From Linanthus parryae (lineage: Eukaryota > Streptophyta > Magnoliopsida > Ericales > Polemoniaceae), in contig JALGPY010000010.1 of NCBI GenBank assembly GCA_023055425.1, positions 21,716,363-21,780,362 on the forward strand: a stretch of 64,000 nt of DNA, given 5' to 3'. The notes below the pieces were generated by a model that saw nothing but the letters and a program-made list of their open reading frames with translations, did no database searches and had not been told where the DNA came from. Position numbers and translations under genes: made by a program. Each line of letters begins with the position of its first letter. The stretch's first letter is position 1. This document shows, piece after piece, positions 56,362-64,000 of this stretch.

Positions 56362-59300
56362 TTATAGTACATACCTGATAATTACTTGATACTCCCCATA
56401 AACCAATGCTTCCTTATTTAGCATTCCCAATTCTAATCTCAGGGCTGTAAATCTTTCCTCTGGCAGTGGTTTAGTGAAGATATCTGCCAATTGCAGGTTA
56501 GTAGACACAAATTCAAGAGTAACATCACCTTTCTCAGCATGATCTCTGATGAAAGGATGTCTAACATCTATATGTTTGGTTCTTGAGTGCTGAGATGGAT
56601 TCTTTTTAATTGATATTGCACTGGTGTTGTCACATTTGATAGGTTTATCCCTGAAATAAAATCCAATATCTCTCATGCTGAGCTATCCATAACACTTGTG
56701 AACAGCAAGCTCCAGCTGCTATGTATCCAGCTTCTGTTATTGATAAAGCTACTGAATTTTGCTTCTTTGAATGCGAGATGATCAGGGATGATCCAAGAAA
56801 TTGGCAACACCCTAAAGTGATTTTTCTGTCAACTTTGTATTCTGCAAAGTTAGCATCTGAATAGCCACACAAAGAAAAATTAGATTGTTTAGGATACCAA
56901 ATCCCTAAGTCTTTGGTACCATTGAGATATCTAAAAATTCTTTTGACAGCATCCAAGTGTGATTCTTTAGGATCAGATTCGAATCTAGCACACATAAAAA
57001 CACTAAACATGATATCTAGTCTACTAGCAGTGAGATATAGAAATGATCCAATCATACCTCTATACTCTTTCACATTTACAGTCTTACGAGTTTGATCCTT
57101 GTCTAATGACAGTGTAGAGCTCATAAGGGTTTTAGTACCGTGGACTGAGACAAATTGTACTTGATTAACAAGTCCTTGGTATATTTGTTCTGATGTAGAA
57201 AGATTCTTTTCTTCATTTTATGTACATGAAGTCCAAGAAAGAAGTTAAATTTACCCATCAAGCTCATTTCAAATTCTCTGCTCGTAAGACTTGAGAAATC
57301 CTTGCAAAGAGAATCATTTGTAGCTCCGAACAGAATATCATCAACATATACTTGAACTACTAGAATATATTTCTCATGAGACTTTATGAAAAGGGTTTTA
57401 TCTACTAATCCTCTTTTGAAATCATTTTCTAGTAAAAACTTTGACATTATTTCATACCAAGCCTTCAGAGCTTTTTCAAACGATAAAGAGCTTTATCTAG
57501 TTTATATACATGATCTAGAAACTCATCACTTTCAAAACAAGGTGGTTGAGCAACACAAACTTCTTCTTGCAAATATCCATTTAGAAAGGCACATTTCACA
57601 TCCATTTGAAAAAGTTTCATATTTTTGTGAGATGCAAATCCAAGTAACATTCTAATTTCTTCTAGCCTTGCAACAGGAGAAAAAGTCTCCTCATAATCAA
57701 TACCTTTATCTTGGTTGTAGCCTTGAGCTACCAGTCTTTCTTTGTTTTTGATTATTTTGCCATTCTCATCTAATTTATATATGAATACCCATCTAGTGCC
57801 AATGACTGACTGATCTTTAGGTCGAGGAACCAGATTCCAAACCTTTTTTCTCTCAAATTCATTGAGTTCACAATGCATTGCGATGATCATGTCTGCTTCT
57901 TTTAATGCTTCTTTCACATTCTTGGGTTCCATAAGAGAAACAAAAGCATCAAAAGCACATAGATTCTTAAAATGAGATCTTGTCTGTGTACCAGTGGATG
58001 GATCAGATATAATGTTGTGAACAAGATGAGACAAAATATATTTGAATCTTTTCCTTGGTGTCCATGGTTCAGATTCTCCAGGAAGCTTCTCTTGTCTTTG
58101 AGAACTTGAAGTAGTGGCTTGTTTACTTTGATTCTCTTGATGTTCTTTTTCAAGGCTTTGAAGCTCATTTCCAAGGCCTTGAAAATTCTTTCTATTTTCC
58201 TGAAAGCTTCCATTGGATCCATTTGAAGGCTCTTCTTCATCTTCTGACTCATGCTTGTTCAAATTCAAGTCTGCAAAACTTTCACTCAAAGAACCATCAT
58301 AGATTTCTTAAGAAATAACATGAATACTTTCTTCAACAAGCTCCGTTCTCTTATTATAAACTCTATAAGCTTTGCTAGTCATTGAATAACAAAGAAAGAT
58401 ACCTTCATCACTTCTGGCATCAAACTTACGAAGATTGTACTTACCATTATTGTGAACAAAACAAATGCAGCCAAAAGCTTTGAAGTAAGAGATGTTTGGC
58501 TTTCTTCCTTTGAAAAGCTCATTAAGATTCTTCTTCAAGATAGGCCTAATCAGACACCTGTTAAGTATGTAGTTGGCAGTGTTTCTAGCTTCTTCCCAAA
58601 ATGTTTTTGGCAATTTTTTCTCCAGAAGCATTGTCCTTGACATTTCTTCAAGAGTCCTATTCTTTCTTTCAACAACATCATTCTGTTGAGGAATTCTTGG
58701 AGCAGAAAAATTGTGAGAGATGCCAATGCTTAGCACAAAATAGATCAAACTCAAGCTGATCAAATTATCTACCATGATCACTTCTAATTGAAGTAATAGG
58801 CAAGTTTTTCCAGGTTTGAAGCTCTTTAAAAAGTTTTGAAAATTCAGTTAAAGCTTCAGATCTGTCTCTGAGAGACATTATCGAAGTAAATATAGAGAAA
58901 TCATCTACAATAACTAACATGTAATTCTTACCCTTTGGAGTTGGAGTTCTCATAGGACCACATAGATCCATATGCAGTAATTCAATGGGTCTACTAGTAC
59001 TTACAAAGTTCTTTGGCTTGAATGAACTTCTTATATATTGACCTTGAGCACAAGCTTTGCATCCTAGAACTTGATAGAGGGCATACCTCTTACTAGGTCC
59101 TTAGAAACTAACTTGTTCAAGGTATGCAAGCTAATGTGTCCAAGATTTCTGTGCCAAAGCTTTGAACCCTCTTTCAAGGCCTTGAGGCACTTTAGACTTT
59201 CACCTACAACTTTGTTAGTGTAAAAAGTATAAAAATTGTTTCACCTTGAGGCAGTGAGAATGCAAATTCCAGATTTCTCATTTTTTACCAAACATTTCTT

Positions 59301-59580
59301 TTTGTCAAATATAACCTTATTACCATTATCACATAGTTGAGAAACACTAAGAAAGTTCAATTTTAAGCCATCAACTAAATAAACATCAGAAATAGAGTTT
59401 TCAGAATCTGTACCAACTTTACCAATACCTAGTATGTTGCATTTGACTTTGTCACCAAGTGTGATTGAACCTTCAGATTCCTCTTTTAATTCTGATAATA
59501 AGGATCTCTTTGCACTCATGTGTCTAGAGAAACCATTGTCTATAAATCATTTATGTTCTTTGTTCTTTTTGACAGCCTGC
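56362..59580 (-). pseudogene. pol: Pol of F2: protease, integrase, RT, RNase H (broken)
   Basis: Sense order: protease FIDNGFSRHMSAKRS (about 59507-59551), with D-S-G changed to D-N-G; ISDVYLVDGLKLNFLSVSQL; integrase with MDLCGPM (about 58951-58971), SIRSDHGR and PQQNDVVERKNRTLEEM (about 58640-58700); DEGIFLCYSMTSKAYRVYNK (58350-58410); a long open stretch at 57465-58289 with the RT N-terminal half (RWVFIYKLDENGK, FQMDVKCAFLNGYLQEEVCV, first catalytic Asp present); QVYVDDILFGATND (about 57306-57350) with YVDD intact; RNase H with GYSDANFAEYKVDRK and TKHIDVRHPFI. Frameshifts near 57450 and 58300 and several stops prevent a full product. Confidence 0.88.
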
Positions 59581-61345
59581 AAACACCATTCATAGCATTA
59601 CCCAGATGTTAGACCAAATGTGGAATTTAGATTCATATTCAGAGTCAACCATGTTAGGTGGTCTAACCCCTTTAGGAACCCAAATCTGTCTAACTTGTCC
59701 CTTGAGTTGAACTGGAAAAGTGTTCCTCATTCTGTGAGTGTCTCTTCTTCTAAAGGGAAAAGTCATCTTGACATGACCAATTTTGTTACAGTAATGGAAC
59801 TTAGTAGAAGTTCTGCTACCAGCCTTCACAAATCTGGTGTTATTTTTATTGGAAAATTTGGATTGTAACCAATACCAATTTTTTGACCACACTTCAAGCT
59901 TCCTCAGAGAATCAGGTTTAAATTATGTTTAGAGCCAGCAAGTTTAGTCGTAACTTCCTTAGATTCTTGAATTTTCTCAGCTAGAGTAGTTTTTTGTTCC
60001 TCCGATTCATCAAACTGATGTCTTAGAGCAACAATATTGTCACTCAAAAGACAGTTCTCAGTGACTACTTCTTTGACATGAGTTTTTAAGGATTTGAAAC
60101 TGTTTTCCAAGGCCTTGAAATCTCTATCATATTTGTTCTGAGAAATTTCAAGATTATGATTTTGACAAACAATTTGCAAGTTTTCTTTTGCTTGCTCATT
60201 AACCCTCCTCTTATTAAAAAGCATTGTCTAAGATAATCGAAAGGACATCTGTTGTTTTTGAAATCAAACAATTTACCATAAGACAGAGGTTGGCATGTTC
60301 TTCCTCATATTCAGAATCACTTGAGGAGTCTGAATCACTCCAAGAAGCTATCATAGCCTTCTTTCTTCTGTCATGGTTTTTCTTGTGAAAGTGTTTGCTT
60401 TTCTTGTGTGGACAATCTCTAATCAAGTGTCTTGCATCACCACAATAAAATCAATTCATTACTTTAGACTTGTTACCATGAGAAGAAGATTTACCTTTAT
60501 AGACTTTGCTACTGGAGAATTTGTGTTTGTCCCTGCTGAAGTCTCGGTATCCAAAGTTCTTTTTTATATTGAGAATTATGTTCAAGGCTTTGGAAAGGAG
60601 AGCAAAGGGATCTTCATCATCATCTTCTTCATTTTCAAGGATTTGAAGTGGCTCACTCTCTTTAGCCTTGAGATCCAAGTTCTTGATACTATCTGGTTGT
60701 TCACCATCAACTTCATTCATGAAGATTTCTTGTGTAAGCAGCTTTCTCTGCAAGTCATCAAGTTGAAGTGATTATAGATCTTGAACCTCTTCAATAGCAA
60801 TAGTCTTTGGTTCCCATTTCGCTTTGGGAAGGCTTCTTAAGATCTTTCTGACTTTCTCCTCATTGGTAAAAGATTATCCCAAAGAGTCCAAATTGTTGAA
60901 AATGTCAGTGAAACTCTTGAACATGTCCTTGATAGACTCATCTCCAACCATTTTAAACAGTTTATACTATCTAAGAAATATGTTGATTTTTTTATGCTTG
61001 ACTTGGCTGGTTCCTTCAAAGGTCACCAGTTTGTCCATATTTCTTTAGCTGTCTTGTAGCCCGAGATCCTGTTGAATTCATCTACACTCAAAGCACAATA
61101 TAAGAGACTCTTAGCTCTGTAACTTTTTGAAAGTTGTTCTAACTCAGAAGTACAAAGTTAATCCTCAGCTTTGGGATTTATTATCCCTTCTTTCTCTGTG
61201 TATGATGTTCCACAATTCTATGTCTTGATCAATGATGAAGATTTTCATCAAGGCTTTCCAGTACACAAAATTGGCACCTCAGAATAGTGGGGGCTTGTTA
61301 GCTGCTCTTCCCCTGAGAGAAACCACCATCACCTATGGTACTCAT
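59581..61345 (-). pseudogene. gag: Gag of F2 (broken)
   Basis: ATG 61345 gives MSTIGDGGFSQG, then the frame is lost; recognisable later parts are SVTFSTIWTLWDNLLPM-type shadows and true-frame pieces LLTQEIFMNEVDGEQPDSIKN (about 60690-60750), a zinc knuckle with YCGDARHLIRDCPHKK (about 60405-60450) whose first Cys is lost, a DSDSSSDSEYEEEHA stretch (about 60300-60345), a coiled-coil-like region (59904-60224) with FKALENSFKSLKTHV, and a second knuckle FHYCNKIGHVKMTFPFRRR (about 59745-59800). Same layout as F1's Gag. Confidence 0.78.
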
Positions 61346-61380
61346 AATCACAAGATGGTTAAATCTATTCAGTGATACAA

Positions 61381-61392
61381 GCTATGATACCA
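61381..61392 (-). promoter_or_regulatory. Primer-binding site of F2
   Basis: The minus strand reads TGGTATCATAGC, one change from the initiator-Met type, two bases from the LTR end. Confidence 0.85.
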
Positions 61393-61394
61393 GT

Positions 61395-62626
61395 TGAAAT
61401 ACAGTAAAGTGGGTAGTAGTACATGATAATTACTTTAGAAGGGGGGCGGGTTGAATAAAGTACGGCAACTTTTTCTAAAAGAGTGGTTTCAAAGAAGTTT
61501 GTAGCAAGCAGAGAGTATTTCAAGTCCTTGGAATGGGTTTCAAGTCCTTGGAATCAAAACTGAGGGTTAAAATAATGCTGATAGTTTTCAAGGCCTTGAA
61601 ATGGCTTTCAAGACCTTGAACAGAAAACCTGTTTTGTGCAGTCAATAAGACAAGTATAGAACAGTAATTAGAATGCTAGGAACATAGAGATTTATAGAGT
61701 TCAGTCTACCTAGACCTATGTCTCTAGCTAAGGGACTTGATCCTTTCGGGATTTTCAACTCAATTCTTATGAATCAAAAGCTAAGCCATATATCTCAAGA
61801 ACAGAGAGTTCCCTTACTCTGTTACGTCTTGTGGTTCTCACTAACCTATCTAGTACATGCACTAGCTAACTGACTCAATAAGAATTCTCTATTGTTCACT
61901 TGAACAAAACACGAGAATAAGATATGATAAGTATTATCTAAATGATATGCAATTAAGATCAGAAAGAAGAACACTGAGAACTAATGAAGCAGTTGAGAAT
62001 GCAGTGATATTCAGATGATTGGATTGACTGAAATGAATCTCCTTCTGTGTTGCTTGTCAATCCTTGAGAATGTATGGGTGTTTCTTTGTGTGTTCTCTCC
62101 AAATTTATTCAGTCATTCCCTCTCTTATGCAGCTGGTTTGAATTGCACATCGTCAGGATCTTCTCAAAACAAACTTTCCTAAAATTCAGCAGCATATCTT
62201 GACTTCTATAGCAACTCTTCGCAACGTCTAGTTGCTCAGTATCTTGAAAGATACTGACTTGATCTTGTAGCTGAGTATGTTAGGAAGGTCGAGACATGTT
62301 TGCACAATCACAGATTCAATTTAACAATCAAATTTCCTTTCCTATAAAACATACAAATAAGGAACAATTCCTCCAAAATAGGTAACTACTTATCCCTGCA
62401 AAAACTCAGTTAAACAGATGGATTAGCCACAGTTTAGATTATCAAAAAGGTTTGTCTTTCATCATCAAGTAAGATATAATCAAGCATAGGAGATCAAGAG
62501 TCAGATTAGAATCAAACCTCCCCCTAAGTTCATGCTATATACTGTAGTGTATATTCGAAACCTTTGAAAGCTTTTTCAAGGCCTTGAAAAATATTTACTG
62601 TTTCAAGCCTTTGAAACAAGCTAACA
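61395..62626 (-). mobile_element. 5' LTR of F2
   Basis: Plus-strand start TGAAATACAGTAAAG and end CTAACA; homologous to 52558-53769. It has CAAGGCCTTG at 61589 and 62577 and many near matches. Confidence 0.9.
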
Positions 62627-62631
62627 TACCT
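62627..62631 (+). repeat. Target-site duplication TACCT of F2, right copy
   Basis: Exact copy of 52553-52557; G's RT reading frame resumes here. Confidence 0.9.
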
Positions 62632-63607
62632 TCTACCCCGGATTGAGGATCTTTTTGATCAATTACAAGGGGCTAGTATATTCTCCAAGATTGATTTGAG
62701 ATCAGGGTACCATCATCTTTGGGTAGCCGAGAAGGATATCCCGAAGATAGATTTTAGAACAAGATATGGCCACTATAAGTTCACTGTGATGCCTTTTGGT
62801 TTAACCAATGCACCTGTAGTATTCATGGATTTAATGAACCGGGTGATGAGGCCATTTTTAGATCGATTCGTTGTTGTCTTTATTGATGACATCCTTGTGT
62901 TTTTGAAGAGAGAGGAAAACCATGAGGAACATCTCCAGGAAGTGTTGCAGACTGTGAGACAAGCACGGTTGTATGCTAAGCGGTCAAAGTGCGAATTCTG
63001 GATGGATCATGTTCCATTTCTGGGTCACACCATCTCGGAAGAAGGAATATCAGGGGACCCATGGAAGATTTCAGAAATCAAAGAATGGCCAACACCGGAA
63101 ACCTTATATAAGATAAGAAGTTCTATTGTCTTAGCAGGTTACTACAGGCGTTTTTTGAAGGACTTCACCAAGATTTCCAAGCCACTAACAACACTAACTA
63201 AGAATGCAGTAAAATATCAGTGGAGCAAAAGCTGTGTATAAGCGTTTCAGACATTGAAGGAAAAGCTGGCTACAACACCAGTATTGGCTCTACCGAATGA
63301 TTGAGGAAAGTTCGAGGTATACAGCGATGCACCGAAGAAGGGGCTAGGATGGGTATTCGTGCAATACAGAAGGGTGATTGCCTATGTATCAAGGCAGCTA
63401 AAACCCACGAGGAGAACTATGATACTCACGATATGGGGTTGGCAGCAATAGTTTCCGCGCTAAAAATATGAAGACATCATCTATATGGTGCAGTTTGTAA
63501 AATGTACACAGATCACCGTAGCCTAAAGTACATTTTCACACAGAAGGAGATGAAAGAAATACAACGGAGATGGCTAGAAATCATCAAGTACTATGACTTG
63601 CACTAGA
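62632..63607 (+). pseudogene. pol: RT and RNase H of gypsy element G, continued
   Basis: It picks up the RT exactly where 52552 left off: [20 protein letters not shown] (about 62632-62691), [31 protein letters not shown] (about 62752-62811), [11 protein letters not shown] (62871-62903, catalytic DD intact), [11 protein letters not shown] and [18 protein letters not shown] (63134-63187). RNase H follows with KFEVYSDAPKKGLGWVF (63309-63359) and, after frameshifts, DHRSLKYIF and RRWLEIIKYYDL (to 63602). Stops near 63239 and 63301. Integrase and chromodomain are absent: the element is cut at 63607/63608 by an Angela-like LTR. Confidence 0.9.
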
Positions 63608-64000
63608 GCCAACTACCTAAAGGGCCCATTCTAGTCCTACTAGAATTCGGTTTAGTCCCTTCCTTGCAAATTAGTCCTACTAAGTTTGCAAGGTGTTGCA
63701 AAGTGATCCTTATAATTAATTAATCCAATTAATTAATTCCCAAATCTAGTTCAACTCTATATAGCGTGTGACCCCATAGGTTCTATCTAGTTGGTAGCAA
63801 CAATTTGCTAATATGGAGCGGTTTCTAGCAAAACATCCATTCTAGCCAACTAATAGAATAGTCATCCGACAAACCTTGTACAAGTAATTGTCTCATCCCT
63901 TTGTCTCTATATCCGGATTGGACACGAGACATACAAGTCACACTCGTATATCCAATCCATAGTTTCTCGATCCATGGGAATAGCCTTATTCGTGCAAACA
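63608..64000 (-). mobile_element. Angela-like LTR fragment at the right edge
   Basis: It matches the reverse complement of D's LTR from about 14543 back to about 14150, without the promoter-downstream third, and runs off the window. It starts abruptly inside G's RNase H codons, so it is either a truncated insertion or a deletion junction. Confidence 0.85.

Larger units (their letters stand above)
52558..62626 (-). mobile_element. SIRE/Maximus-like copia retrotransposon F2
   Basis: Complete minus-strand element of about 10.1 kb with LTRs 61395-62626 and 52558-53769, primer-binding site, gag-pol, an extra ORF region after pol, polypurine tract and a perfect 5-bp TSD (TACCT). It is the same family as F1 but a diverged subfamily: shorter LTRs (~1.2 kb against 1.5 kb), the poly-G run reduced, coding similarity clear but DNA diverged. 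It interrupts G inside RT. Pol is less damaged than in F1 (several 90-270-codon stretches remain open) but still broken. Eight exact CAAGGCCTTG copies are scattered along it. Confidence 0.94.

Noticed and set aside
62696..63241. Endogenous pararetrovirus reverse transcriptase
   Set aside because: FIDD and RNase H motifs could suggest it, but the matching LTR, Met-type primer-binding site and gypsy Gag upstream (50051-51450) identify a Ty3/gypsy element.

Overview
This 64 kb window looks like intergenic heterochromatin of a plant nuclear genome. It is AT-rich, and nearly all of it is built from nested LTR retrotransposons (Ty1/copia of Angela/BARE-like, Tork-like and SIRE/Maximus-like type; Ty3/gypsy of Tekay/Del-like and Tat/Ogre/Athila-like type). 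One decayed Mutator-like DNA transposon (MULE) carrying a plant mobile domain (PMD) lies beneath them. I see no ordinary host gene, no rRNA or tRNA gene and no CRISPR array. The primer-binding sites resemble the initiator-Met type (TGGTATCAGAGC). No long reading frame is fully intact, so everything here is a relic, though several elements still have both LTRs and matching target-site duplications (TSDs).

Layout. (1) 1-802: gypsy LTR end, inserted in an Angela-like copia pol remnant 'A' (803-2513) that runs into its 3' LTR (2529-3939). (2) 3940-6549 and 14986-~15650: a Tork-like copia 'B' split by the complete Angela-like element 'D' (6550-14985, TSD ATCAG). (3) 16760-17851 and 28632-~31306: MULE transposase followed by a PMD, split by SIRE-like element 'F1' (17857-28626, minus strand). 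(4) 31312-37927: Tat/Ogre/Athila-like element 'T', whose first LTR is broken by a truncated minus-strand Angela-like element 'H' (32283-~34645). (5) 37928-48607: minus-strand element 'E', with 2.4 kb Tekay-like LTRs and no recognisable pol, so probably non-autonomous. (6) 48608-52557 and 62627-63607: plus-strand Tekay-like gypsy 'G', split inside its reverse transcriptase by SIRE-like 'F2' (52558-62626, minus strand, TSD TACCT). (7) 63608-64000: another minus-strand Angela-like LTR piece.

Main structural result. The segment 35415-37927 is inverted. Flipping it back on paper does three things at once. It completes E's 3' LTR and gives E a perfect TSD (TTTTG, rc of 35584-35588, and 48608-48612). 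It supplies the missing 3' half of T's second LTR and gives T a perfect TSD (GACAT 31307-31311, and rc of 37290-37294). It also joins 35584-37176 to 48613-50049 as one ~3 kb 5' LTR for G, and lets the MULE/PMD reading frame run on into a proline/threonine-rich tail.

Inferred order of events: MULE/PMD unit first; then T and G; then E into G's LTR; then the inversion. H into T, F2 into G and F1 into the MULE are later than their hosts but cannot be ordered against the inversion. Other points worth following are a small E-encoded ORF with a histone-H3-like N-terminus and a SUMO-interaction-like motif, a palindromic decamer CAAGGCCTTG repeated throughout both SIRE-like elements, a covarying hairpin in the Angela-like LTRs, and an extra ORF downstream of pol in both SIRE-like copies.
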